A DNA stretch of 37,878 nucleotides from Bryobacterales bacterium (GTDB lineage: Bacteria; Acidobacteriota; Terriglobia; Bryobacterales; Bryobacteraceae): the NCBI GenBank assembly GCA_003164035.1, contig PLRS01000109.1, positions 1-37,878 of the forward strand, in the 5' to 3' direction. Positions 17,751 to 26,376 of this stretch are shown here, piece after piece. Every line of letters starts with the position of its first letter. Positions within the stretch are counted from its first letter, which is position 1. The notes below the pieces were generated by a model. That model was not told where the DNA came from. It worked only from the letters and a program-made list of their open reading frames with translations, and made no database searches. A program made the position numbers and the translations under genes.

Positions 17751-18164
17751 ATGCGGGCACGCCTAGTTTTCGGCATGATTGTGATCGCCGGGATCGAAGC
17801 CTGGCTTCCGGCTGCCCCACTCCAAGCCCAAGCCACTTCGCTCCAAGCTGGTCCGGTTCCGAGCCAGGCGCCGGCCGAAATGCGGGTCGCCGACAGCCGA
17901 TTGGACGCGAAGGTTACTTACGGCGTCACCCAGAAGCGCGTACAGTACGTGGTATCCGATCTGGGACAGCAGGTCGGCCTCAAGTACAACTGGAGGAAGT
18001 CGTACCGGCACACCCGTCCGCTTTGCCTGCGATCCCTGCACAACGTCGTGATCGAGGACGAGCCGTTTCGCCAGGCCATCGCCGAGGTCCTCTCGCCGGT
18101 GGGACTGCGGTACCGGATCGAAAACGACGAAATCGTTTTGTATCGACAGCGACGGCCAAAGTAA
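17751..18164 (+). CDS. small exported STN-domain protein
   Basis: 137-residue exported protein. The ATG at 17751 is preceded by a perfect AGGAGGT (17740-17746), which decides the start over the GTG at 17745. A signal peptide (about 1-26, FGMIVIAGIEAWLPAAPLQA) is followed by a single STN-like (secretin/TonB short N-terminal) fold: VTYGVTQKRVQYVVSDLGQQ, LKYNWRKSY, LCLRSLHNVVIEDEPFRQAI, then VLSPVGLRYRIENDEIVLYR. STN domains normally sit at the N-terminus of TonB-dependent transducers, secretins or anti-sigma partners; here it stands alone and ends naturally 7 residues after the domain. No receptor or sigma/anti-sigma gene is adjacent. It could be a periplasmic signalling adaptor or a truncated receptor remnant. 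Confidence 0.75.
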   Translation: MRARLVFGMIVIAGIEAWLPAAPLQAQATSLQAGPVPSQAPAEMRVADSRLDAKVTYGVTQKRVQYVVSDLGQQVGLKYNWRKSYRHTRPLCLRSLHNVVIEDEPFRQAIAEVLSPVGLRYRIENDEIVLYRQRRPK

Positions 18165-18189
18165 CGGCGGGCGGGCACGCCACAAGCCG

Positions 18190-18268
18190 GTGGGACGGAC
18201 GATGGTCTTTTGTCGTCTGTCGTGTTTGTCCGGCGTGACAGACGACAGAAAACGATCGTCTGTCCCAC
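18190..18268. repeat. R2 palindromic intergenic repeat, copy 1
   Basis: A 79-base inverted repeat: GTGGGACGGACGAT at 18190 pairs with ATCGTCTGTCCCAC ending at 18268 with one mismatch, and each half carries its own TGTCGTCTGTC / GACAGACGACA arm. It lies between the converging STN and VWA genes and could act as a bidirectional terminator, though T-tracts are short. Copy 2 is at 22915-22946. Confidence 0.85.
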
Positions 18269-18278
18269 GGGGCGCCGG

Positions 18279-19439
18279 CTATTCCACTTCCCTCGGCGCC
18301 TTATACCCGGATTTGGTCAGCACGGCGTATTTCACCGGCTTTCCCTTGTCGTCCTTGAACGACATGGGATTGCCGTTTTCGTCGATCAGTTCGACCTTGA
18401 TCTTGCGATAGCTGCCGTCGTGCACTTTGTTGCTCGACGTGTACGACAGCACGTACTGGTTTCTCAGCGATTGCTCCACCTGCTGGAATATTTCCGGATT
18501 CTCCCCCTGAAACCGGGGAAAAAACGCCATCCCGCCCGATTCCTTGGCGAAGGTGCGCATCTCGTTGTCCGCCTGCAGGTATTCCATGTCCTGGCCGCCA
18601 CCCATGCGCCCGCGCGCGTCCTGCATGATGCGCAACGTCTGCATCAGCCCGATGGCATAGATCGGCACGCCGGCTTCCTGCACGATCTTGCGCGTCTTGT
18701 CGAAAGTGAGTTTGCTGAAGGTATCGACCCCGGAAGAGATCAGCAGAATCGCCTTCCGCCCTTCGATCCCGGACATCCGGTCGCAGGTATCGGTAAGGGC
18801 GTCGAACAGGTTGGCCTCCTGCCAGGCGGGAATAGTCAGCCGCTGCAGCGCTTCGTGGGTCTGGTTGCGGTCGGTGGAAAAATCCGAGAGGATCTCCGGC
18901 TTCATGTCATAAGCGATCACCGCCACGAAATCCTGCGGCTTCAAGGTGCTGGCAAAACCCCAGGCCAGATTGAGCGTCTGAAACCAGGTCGTGCCATAAA
19001 GCCGCTGAAATTTGTTGCTGAACTCGATCAGCATGGCGATGGTCATCGGCGCTTCCCCCATGTTGACCTGGCGAAGCTGCTGCGGGACGTTGTCCTCCAG
19101 CACGCGAAATCTGGAGGGCGGAATCCCCGGCAGGAAATGACCCTTGGTATCCACCACGGAAACGTCCAGCGTCACCATGTCCACGTCGGTCTTGAAGTTC
19201 GCCAGTCCCGTCGTGTTGGGACTCTTCTTGTATTGGGACGGAACCTTCGGAAGGTCGGGATCGGCGGTGGTGCCGGTGTCGCTCGCGCCCGAAGTGGAAC
19301 TGTCCGTGGCCGGCTGCTTCGGCTTCGAAACGGTCGGGCCGGGATCCTTCAGCGGGCCCTGCTCCTGGGCAAGGGTGAGGCTGGCGAGCAACCCGGCCAG
19401 TATCGCCGCGCACATTAGAAAAGCTTTGGATGGTCGCAT
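18279..19439 (-). CDS. VWFA-related protein, acidobacterial type (exported)
   Basis: 386-residue exported protein of the VWFA-related acidobacterial family. A signal peptide (1-24, CAAILAGLLASLTLAQ) precedes a Pro/Ser/Thr-rich linker (25-72), then VTLDVSVVDTKGHFLPGI and FRVLEDNVPQQL, the characteristic N-terminal strand pair of this family. The von Willebrand A fold begins at MTIAMLIEFSNKF; the usual MIDAS D-x-S-x-S is replaced by E139-F-S-N-K, so metal-dependent adhesion is doubtful. Later landmarks are GRKAILLISSGVDTFSKLT, AGVPIYAIGL and the terminal VLSYTSSNKVHDGSYRKIKV strand. It is transcribed towards the R2 repeat. A TATAGT-like -10 is visible at plus 19457-19462 without a clear -35. 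Function in this family is unknown. Confidence 0.9.
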   Translation of the reverse strand: MRPSKAFLMCAAILAGLLASLTLAQEQGPLKDPGPTVSKPKQPATDSSTSGASDTGTTADPDLPKVPSQYKKSPNTTGLANFKTDVDMVTLDVSVVDTKGHFLPGIPPSRFRVLEDNVPQQLRQVNMGEAPMTIAMLIEFSNKFQRLYGTTWFQTLNLAWGFASTLKPQDFVAVIAYDMKPEILSDFSTDRNQTHEALQRLTIPAWQEANLFDALTDTCDRMSGIEGRKAILLISSGVDTFSKLTFDKTRKIVQEAGVPIYAIGLMQTLRIMQDARGRMGGGQDMEYLQADNEMRTFAKESGGMAFFPRFQGENPEIFQQVEQSLRNQYVLSYTSSNKVHDGSYRKIKVELIDENGNPMSFKDDKGKPVKYAVLTKSGYKAPREVE

Positions 19440-19560
19440 AGGCGCACTTCTGAAGTCACTATATCAAACAGAACTACAACAAACAGAGACGCATGGCGCG
19501 CCGGGCAGGTTGCGTTGGGCACAGTCGGCCATCCCCACTCGCCTAAGGCGTAATTACCGA

Positions 19561-19643
19561 CTCGTCGTGACGAGACCCCCGGCGCGGTGGTGCGTCCGTA
19601 ATAGTGTAAGCCCGCGACTGAAGCGGGCGCGGATTCTAGGAGG
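19561..19643 (+). promoter_or_regulatory. htrA leader region: palindrome, hairpin and Shine-Dalgarno sequence
   Basis: The 208-base gap between the divergent VWA and htrA genes contains the dyad CTCGTC-GT-GACGAG at 19561-19574, a GCCCGC-N7-GCGGGC hairpin at 19610-19628, and AGGAGG at 19638-19643, 4 bases before the htrA ATG. The hairpin ends 9 bases before the ribosome-binding site and could affect its accessibility. I could not identify a convincing -35/-10 pair or a sigmaE-type site. Confidence 0.4.
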
Positions 19644-19647
19644 CTAC

Positions 19648-21117
19648 ATGAAAATCGACACAATTTTGAGACGCCCGATGGCTTGGGCACTGGCGGCGGC
19701 TTTCGGGCTGGGCGGTCTGGCGTTAGCGGCGGCCGACCACCTGGGTGCGCTCAACCCGCCCGCTACATTTAAGTACGCCAGCGCGGACGAGCCCTCGGCT
19801 CACGCCGGTTTTGCGCCCGTGGTAAAACGCGTGCTTCCCGCCGTGGTAAACATTTCCTCAACCAAGGTAATCAAAACCTCGGGGCAGATGAATCCCCAAA
19901 TGGATCCTATGTTCCGCCAGTTCTTCGGCGACGACAGCCCGTTCGGCGGCGGCCGCCAATCGGCGCCCAGGTCTCAGCGCGAGCAGGGGCTGGGCTCCGG
20001 CGTGATCGTCAGCCCGGAGGGCTACATCCTAACCAATAACCACGTCGTCGATGGCGCCAACGACGTGCGCGTCACCCTCTCCGACAAGCGCGAATTCAAA
20101 GCCCGCGTGGTGGGCACCGACGCCAAGACCGACATCGCCGTGCTCAAGATCGACGCCGACAGTCTGCCCTCGTTAGTCATTGGCAATTCCAATAACCTCG
20201 AAGTCGGCGATTACGTCCTGGCCATCGGCAATCCGTTCGGCCTGGGCGGCACCGTCACCATGGGAATCGTCAGCGCCACCGGCCGCTCCAACCTGGGTAT
20301 CGAGCAGTACGAGGATTTCATCCAGACCGATGCGCCCATCAATCCGGGCAATTCCGGCGGCGCGCTGGTTAACGACCGCGGCGAGCTGGTGGGCATCAAC
20401 ACCGCCATCCTGGCCAATGGCTCGGAAGGCAACCAGGGCATCGGTTTCGCCGTGCCGCTTTCGGTCGCCCGTAACGTGATGGATCAGATCCTGCACAATG
20501 GCAAAGTGGTCCGCGCTTACTTGGGTGTAATGTCGCAACAAGTTACCCCGGCCATCGCCAAGGCCTTCCACGACGATAAGGTGAGCGGCGCGCTGGTGAG
20601 CTCGGTTGCTCCCGACAGCCCGGCTGCGCACGCCGGCATCGAGAAGGGCGATATTATTCTGGCCGTCGACGGGCAGCCGGTTGCCGACAGCGCTCAGCTC
20701 GCCATGCACATTTCGCTGATGCAGCCCGGTACGGATGTCACCGTGAAAGTGCTGCGCGATGGCTCTGAACGCACCGTGAACGCGCGCCTGGCCGAACTCC
20801 CAACGGAAACCGCCAAGGTCGACCGCCCCGAAAGCGAAACCGATCGCGCCCTGGACGGCGTCTCGGTGGAGAATGTCACCGCCCGCACGGCCCGCCAGCT
20901 CGGCTTGCCGGAAACGGCCTCGGGCGTAGTGGTCACTCAAATCGATCCGTCCAGCGAAGCCGCCGATTCCGGCCTGCGCCGCGGCGACGTGATCCAGGAA
21001 GTGAACCGCAAGCCCGTGCGCAACGTGGAAGATTTTCAGAATGCGCTGCGCAATTCCAAAGACCAGACCCTCCTGCTGGTCAACCGCCAGGGCAATTCCC
21101 TCTACCTGGCCGTGTAG
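19648..21117 (+). CDS. HtrA/DegP-family periplasmic serine protease
   Basis: 489-residue trypsin-like protease with two PDZ domains that should degrade or refold misfolded envelope proteins. The ATG at 19648 has AGGAGG 4 bases upstream and gives a signal/anchor (MAWALAAAFGLGGLALAAAD, residues 11-30); the frame is open upstream but lacks such a signal. The catalytic triad is His122 (ILTNNHVVDG), Asp152 (TDIAVLKI) and Ser236 (NPGNSGGAL). PDZ1 (about 260-355) begins AYLGVMSQQVT and contains AGIEKGDIILAVDG; PDZ2 (about 385-485) contains SGLRRGDVIQEVNRKPV. The Gly/Gln-rich LA loop (MNPQMDPMFRQFF ... GGGRQ) is of DegP type. It is monocistronic, ending 14 bases before a strong terminator. Confidence 0.96.
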   Translation: MKIDTILRRPMAWALAAAFGLGGLALAAADHLGALNPPATFKYASADEPSAHAGFAPVVKRVLPAVVNISSTKVIKTSGQMNPQMDPMFRQFFGDDSPFGGGRQSAPRSQREQGLGSGVIVSPEGYILTNNHVVDGANDVRVTLSDKREFKARVVGTDAKTDIAVLKIDADSLPSLVIGNSNNLEVGDYVLAIGNPFGLGGTVTMGIVSATGRSNLGIEQYEDFIQTDAPINPGNSGGALVNDRGELVGINTAILANGSEGNQGIGFAVPLSVARNVMDQILHNGKVVRAYLGVMSQQVTPAIAKAFHDDKVSGALVSSVAPDSPAAHAGIEKGDIILAVDGQPVADSAQLAMHISLMQPGTDVTVKVLRDGSERTVNARLAELPTETAKVDRPESETDRALDGVSVENVTARTARQLGLPETASGVVVTQIDPSSEAADSGLRRGDVIQEVNRKPVRNVEDFQNALRNSKDQTLLLVNRQGNSLYLAV

Positions 21118-21130
21118 GTACATTTTGGTG

Positions 21131-21163
21131 GGGCAGGCGGTTCCGGTTCCGCCTGCCCTTTTT
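21131..21163 (+). terminator. intrinsic terminator of htrA
   Basis: A perfect 10-base stem, GGGCAGGCGG (21131-21140) with CCGCCTGCCC (21149-21158), has an 8-base loop and is followed immediately by five T. The sequence starts GTGGGGCAG, like the R3 repeat at 29100, so the terminator may have been recruited from that repeat family. Confidence 0.9.
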
Positions 21164-21195
21164 CTCTTCGTGGTCGAAATGGCCAACCGGGTCTT

Positions 21196-21232
21196 TGAAA
21201 AAACAAATCCCCCCTCTGAAAAAACAAACCCC
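21196..21232. repeat. short direct repeat TGAAAAAACAAA-CCCC
   Basis: Two copies of TGAAAAAACAAA(T)CCCC start at 21196 and 21217, 21 bases or two helical turns apart, followed by AT-rich sequence to about 21285. It lies in the 375-base gap between htrA and the methyltransferase gene. No promoter with both boxes was recognised here. Confidence 0.6.
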
Positions 21233-21378
21233 ATTCGTCAGTCACAGAACTTCTAAATATTTATAAGTAACTGATAACATTGTACTTAACTAAGATCCGC
21301 AGCGCCGGCGCAGGCAACTTGCCAGCACCCGAATGTTACAAGTGCGGACAGGGGAGAGAAGTTCGGAGCTTTTCTCCC

Positions 21379-21430
21379 GCTGTCGCGTGCGGCGCCGGTC
21401 CTTGGGGCGGGACCTGGCGCCCGCGACAGC
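21379..21430. repeat. long imperfect hairpin upstream of the methyltransferase gene
   Basis: GCTGTCGCG (21379-21387) pairs perfectly with CGCGACAGC (21422-21430); inside, GGCGCCGGTCC pairs with GGGACCTGGCGCC with one bulge, around a GGGGC-containing loop. Just upstream GGGGAGA-AAG pairs with CTT-TCTCCC (about 21350-21377). No T-tract follows. It may be another intergenic palindrome family or a structured leader of the gene at 21493. Confidence 0.55.
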
Positions 21431-21492
21431 CCATCGCTAAAATCCTCCCCCTGAACCCACCATCAGCCCTCGCCTGCCGCATAATATTACCC

Positions 21493-22914
21493 GTGGCCGA
21501 AAACACCTACGACTCCATTCCGTACCCTACCTTCCCCCGCTTAGCCACCCATCCCGACCGCATGGCGGCCGTCGCCTTGCTGTTCGGCATGAAGCCCGCC
21601 CCGGTCGACCGCTGCCGCGTGCTCGAAATCGGCTGCGGCAACGCCGGCAATCTCCTGCCGATGGCCTACGCCTTGCCTGGGAGCCGCTTCCTCGGCATCG
21701 ACCTCGCCGAAGAGCCCATCGCCCGCGCGCATGCCGATATTCGCGCCCTGGGCCTGGCCAACCTCGAAGTCGCCGCCCGCGACCTGCGCGATCTCGGCCC
21801 CGAAATCGGCGAGTTCGATTTCATCATTGCCCACGGCGTCTACTCTTGGGTGCCGGAGGACGTGCGCGACCGCCTTCTGGCGCTGTGCCGCCAACGCCTG
21901 GCGCCCGCCGGCGTCGCTTTGGTCAGCTACAACCTCTATCCCGGCCGCCACATCCGCCAGATGCTGCGCGAGATGATGTTCCATCACACCCACGGCGACG
22001 CGCCGCGCGAACGCGTCGATCATGCTCGCTGGTTCCTCGATTGGCTCGCAAAGTCGTGCCTCGCCCCGCCCACTTTCCGCAAGCTTATCGAGGAAGACGC
22101 GGCCACCCTGCTCGCCTACACCGATGGCGGCCTGGCTCACGACGACCTTTCCGAGGTCAACCATCCGCTCTACTTTCGCGATTTCGTGGCGCACGCCGCC
22201 GCCCACGGCCTTCAATATCTTGGCGATACCTCTATCGACCGCATGTTCGACCCGCGCGGCCTGCTCGCCTGGCTCCCCGACGACCGCCTCGAACGCGAAC
22301 AGTACACCGATTTCCTCTACCTGCGCTCCTTTCGCCACACCTTGCTCTGCCGCGAAGAAGTGCCGCTGGCGCGTTCGCCCCGCGCCGAAACCATGGAGCG
22401 GCTCTGTTTCTCGGCGCCTTATAAGATGGTGGATGGCGATCTGGAAGGCGCCGGCGGCATCCGCATCGGCGTCAACCAGCCCTCCGTGGAAGCCGTGGCG
22501 CGAGCCATGGGCGCCTGCTATCCGCTGCCCGTCACGTTTCAGGAGTTGCTTCCTTACGCGGGCAGCGCCGGCGAGCTGCGCGAGATGCTCTTGGCCCTGA
22601 TTTCGGTGGGCTTCGCCGAGTGCCACGCCTACGGCTTCCCCTGCCAGGATTCCGTCAGCCAGCGGCCCCGAGCTACCGCTCTCGCCCGCTACCAAGCCCA
22701 ACGCTCGGCAAAGCTCGTCAACGTGGTGCACGCAGTCATCGACATGGACGAATTCGGCCGCCGCCTGGTGCTGTTGCTCGATGGCACGCGGGATCGCGCC
22801 ACCCTGGCCCGAGATATTGCCGCCGGTCCCGATCCGCCCACCGCGGAAGAAATAGTCGCCCTGCTCCCCGAGCGCCTCCAGCAGTTCGCCGCCCTCGGCC
22901 TGTTGGAAGGGTGA
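21493..22914 (+). CDS. class I SAM-dependent methyltransferase with C-terminal regulatory domain
   Basis: 473-residue protein. The chosen start is GTG at 21493 (MAENTYDSIPYPTFPRLATH); the open frame further upstream translates the hairpin region. The Rossmann methyltransferase domain has motif I as RVLEIGCGNAGNLLPMAY, an acidic motif II in FLGIDLAEEPIARA, motif III-like VAARDLRDLG and motif IV FDFIIAHGVYSWVP. After LVSYNLYPGRHIRQMLREM the protein continues into a long helical segment and a C-terminal part (about 330-473) like the methyltransferase regulatory domain seen in bacterial protein-lysine methyltransferase-like proteins. The substrate is unknown. The stop is directly followed by an R2 repeat. 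Confidence 0.85.
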   Translation: MAENTYDSIPYPTFPRLATHPDRMAAVALLFGMKPAPVDRCRVLEIGCGNAGNLLPMAYALPGSRFLGIDLAEEPIARAHADIRALGLANLEVAARDLRDLGPEIGEFDFIIAHGVYSWVPEDVRDRLLALCRQRLAPAGVALVSYNLYPGRHIRQMLREMMFHHTHGDAPRERVDHARWFLDWLAKSCLAPPTFRKLIEEDAATLLAYTDGGLAHDDLSEVNHPLYFRDFVAHAAAHGLQYLGDTSIDRMFDPRGLLAWLPDDRLEREQYTDFLYLRSFRHTLLCREEVPLARSPRAETMERLCFSAPYKMVDGDLEGAGGIRIGVNQPSVEAVARAMGACYPLPVTFQELLPYAGSAGELREMLLALISVGFAECHAYGFPCQDSVSQRPRATALARYQAQRSAKLVNVVHAVIDMDEFGRRLVLLLDGTRDRATLARDIAAGPDPPTAEEIVALLPERLQQFAALGLLEG

Positions 22915-22946
22915 GTGGGACAGACGATCGCATTTCGTCGTCTGTC
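22915..22946. repeat. R2 palindromic intergenic repeat, copy 2
   Basis: GTGGGACAGACGA directly follows the methyltransferase stop and pairs with TCGTCTGTC ending at 22946, a 9-base perfect stem. It matches one half of the longer R2 copy at 18190-18268. Confidence 0.8.
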
Positions 22947-23003
22947 GGGCGGTCCGCTCACCGATGGGCTCGACAAGCGGCAAGAGGCGACCCCTCCCCG
23001 CGT

Positions 23004-23033
23004 TTGACAAGCCTTCGCGACCATCCTTATGAT
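23004..23033 (+). promoter_or_regulatory. sigma70-type promoter of the gliding-type ABC operon
   Basis: A perfect TTGACA (23004-23009), an 18-base spacer and TATGAT (23028-23033, 5 of 6 consensus). Predicted transcription start near 23040 gives a ~95-base leader that includes an AAGGAG at 23047 without a nearby start codon and a small GGCG-TTTT-CGCC hairpin at about 23060. Confidence 0.75.
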
Positions 23034-23134
23034 ATAGATTCACATTAAGGAGCCGTTTCGGCGTTTTCGCCTTACAAGCATTTACACGCCCAAATGGCCG
23101 TATTCACGTCTGTCAAGACTGGAACAGAATCGCT

Positions 23135-24162
<1,028 letters not shown>

Positions 24163-24166
<4 letters not shown>

Positions 24167-24930
24167 AGAACGTACTTCTCATCTGTAACAAGGAAGTCAA
24201 AAGCTACTTCGTTTCGCCCATCGCCTATCTCCTGATGGCATTCTTCGGGCTCATCTTCGGAGTCGGCTTTTACACCGCCACCCGCCAGCTCATGCAATAC
24301 AGCTTTCAAATGCAGATGCAGGGCGGAGGGCCATCCATGAACGTCAACGAGCAGATCATCCGTCCGCTGCTCGGCTTCGCTTCCACCATCGCCCTGTTCC
24401 TGGTGCCCATGATCACCATGCGCCTGTTCGCCGAAGAGAAAAAGACCGGCACCATCGAGCTGCTGCTCACTTCCCCGGTCCGGGATCTGGATATCGTGAT
24501 CGGCAAGTGGGCCGGCGCCATGACTCTTTACCTCTGCGTGCTGGGCATGTCGGTGCTCGACGTGGCGCTGCTGTTCGCCTGGGGCAAACCGGATTGGAAG
24601 CCCGTGTTGGTGGCCTACCTCGGGCTGATCCTGCAAGGCGGCGTTCTGCTCGCGGTCGGCGCTTTCATCTCCACCTTGACCAAGAACCAGATCATCGCCG
24701 GCGGCGTCACCTTCTTCGTCTGCCTGCTGCTGTGGCTGCTGAGCTGGTTCACGGAATTCAACTCCAGCGCCCTGTCCTCGGTGGTCAACTACCTTTCCAT
24801 CGTGACCCACTTCGATAATTTCGCCAAAGGCGTGCTCGATTCCAAGGACGTCGTCTTCTACCTGTCGTTCATCTTCTTTGGCTTGTTCCTGACGTCCCGC
24901 TCCTTGGAATCGCTGCGGTGGAGGTCCTAA
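24163..24930 (+). CDS. ABC-2-type permease, GldF-like
   Basis: 255-residue inner-membrane permease, partner of the upstream ATPase. The GTG start at 24163 overlaps the ATPase stop by four bases. The N-terminus LLICNKEVKSYFVSPIAYLL is characteristic of GldF-type permeases, and the LFAEEKKTGTIELLLTSPV motif is the conserved coupling segment of the ABC-2 family. Six hydrophobic segments are visible: around residues 18-40, 70-86, 112-132, 143-163, 178-196 and 228-243. It contains a Met/Gln-rich loop (QYSFQMQMQGGGPSM). Ends 6 bases before the GldG-like gene. Confidence 0.92.
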
Positions 24931-24936
24931 CTCGCA

Positions 24937-26373
24937 ATGAATACGGAATGGATTAAGACTCGCCAGACCAGGTACTCGGCCTACGTAACGGTTTACGTGG
25001 TGGTGGTGCTCGCCGTGCTCGGGGCGATCAACTTCCTGGCCAATCGCTACGACAAGAGCTACGATTCCACCGCCAATAAGCAATTCACTCTCTCCGACCA
25101 GACCCTCAAGGTGGCCGACGGTCTGAAGCGCGACATACACTTCACTTACTTCGGCGACTCCGGCACGTTCGGCCAGCCCGGCGGTCCCAAGGATCTGCTC
25201 GACCGCTATGCCGCGCTCTCGCCCAAAATCCACATCGAATATATCGATCCGGTCCGCAAACCGCAGCAGGCCAAGGCCGCGGGTTTTCGTTCCGACGCCG
25301 TGGTGATGGTCGATAACGGCCCGCGCCGGGAAGCCGCCAAGAGCCTGACCGAGGAAGAAGTCACCGGCGCCATGATCCGGTCGCTCAAATCCGGCGAACG
25401 CAACGTCTGTTTCGTGAATGCCGCCGCCGAACGCTCCATCGATAACGAGGCCGGCGACGGTTATTCCCTTCTCAAGCAGCTCCTCGAGCGCGACAATTAT
25501 AAGCCGCGCAGCGAAACTCTCAAGCCCGCCGCCGCAGCCAACGCCAAGCCCATGGCCATCGGCCAGACGGCGCCCGCCGGCAACGTCGAAGTGCCCAAGG
25601 ATTGCACCGTGCTGGTGGTCGGCGGCCCGCAGCTCGCCTACCCGAAACCCATCGTCGACGCCATCAAAACCTACGTCGAAAACGGCGGGCGCGCGCTCGT
25701 CATGGTGGACAATACCCTGCGCCTTGGCCGCACCGAACCGGCCGCTGAGAATCCCGACCTGCTGGCTCTGCTGGCAGGCTGGGGCGTGACCGTCGACAAG
25801 AACCTGGTGCTCGATTTGAGCGGCATGGGCCAGCTTCTCGGCCTCGGCCCCGAAATCCCCTTCATCCTCCAGTACGAGTCTCACGCCATTACCCAACCGC
25901 TCACCCGTGTTCCCACCGCGTTCCCCGTGGTGCGCGCGCTCGAAGTCAAGAACGGCGACAAGACCTCGGTTTCGAAACTGGTGTCTACCACCGACGATTC
26001 CATCGCCATCGACAACGTGCCGCCGGGCGGAGCCATCGACCCCAAGCAGGGCAAGAAAGGCCCCTTCACCCTGGCCGCCGCCGGAACTCTCAACGGCTCC
26101 ACGCCGGGCCGCTTCGTGGTAGTGGGCACATCCATCTGGGCGGCGAATAATTTCGCCGGCTCCCGGTCGCTGGGCAACCGCGATCTGTTCATGAACACGA
26201 TCAACTGGCTCGCCTCCGACGAAGACCTGATTTCCATCCGTCCCAAGGCGCCCGACGATCGGCCGCTGAATATCTCCCAGCAGCGGTTGTCGGCCCTGTT
26301 CTGGCTCAGCATCGTCATCTTCCCCGTGGGCATCGTCATGTTCGGCCTGGCCACCTGGTGGAAGAGGAGGTAG
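24937..26373 (+). CDS. GldG-family auxiliary ABC-transport protein
   Basis: 478-residue membrane protein of the GldG / ABC-type uncharacterised transport family. An N-terminal transmembrane segment (about 16-38, YVTVYVVVVLAVLGAINFLA) precedes a large extracytoplasmic region: FTLSDQTLKVADGLKRDIHF, then the IFT52-like domain with VPKDCTVLVVGGPQLAYPKP and YVENGGRALVMVD. A C-terminal transmembrane helix (LFWLSIVIFPVGIVMFGLAT) is followed by a WWKRR stop-transfer. In Bacteroidota GldFG-A machines serve gliding or secretion; in other phyla the same set occurs without gliding genes. Spaced 6 bases after the permease and 3 bases before the DUF4340 gene. Confidence 0.9.
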   Translation: MNTEWIKTRQTRYSAYVTVYVVVVLAVLGAINFLANRYDKSYDSTANKQFTLSDQTLKVADGLKRDIHFTYFGDSGTFGQPGGPKDLLDRYAALSPKIHIEYIDPVRKPQQAKAAGFRSDAVVMVDNGPRREAAKSLTEEEVTGAMIRSLKSGERNVCFVNAAAERSIDNEAGDGYSLLKQLLERDNYKPRSETLKPAAAANAKPMAIGQTAPAGNVEVPKDCTVLVVGGPQLAYPKPIVDAIKTYVENGGRALVMVDNTLRLGRTEPAAENPDLLALLAGWGVTVDKNLVLDLSGMGQLLGLGPEIPFILQYESHAITQPLTRVPTAFPVVRALEVKNGDKTSVSKLVSTTDDSIAIDNVPPGGAIDPKQGKKGPFTLAAAGTLNGSTPGRFVVVGTSIWAANNFAGSRSLGNRDLFMNTINWLASDEDLISIRPKAPDDRPLNISQQRLSALFWLSIVIFPVGIVMFGLATWWKRR

Positions 26374-26376
26374 GCG

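Noticed and set aside
18190-18268. small RNA gene between converging genes
   Set aside because: The sequence is a repeat family member (second copy at 22915) with no promoter of its own; a terminator or repeat explains it better.
19144-19647. long N-terminal extension of HtrA overlapping the divergent VWA gene
   Set aside because: The ATG at 19648 has a perfect AGGAGG and a signal sequence; the extension is antisense to the VWA gene.
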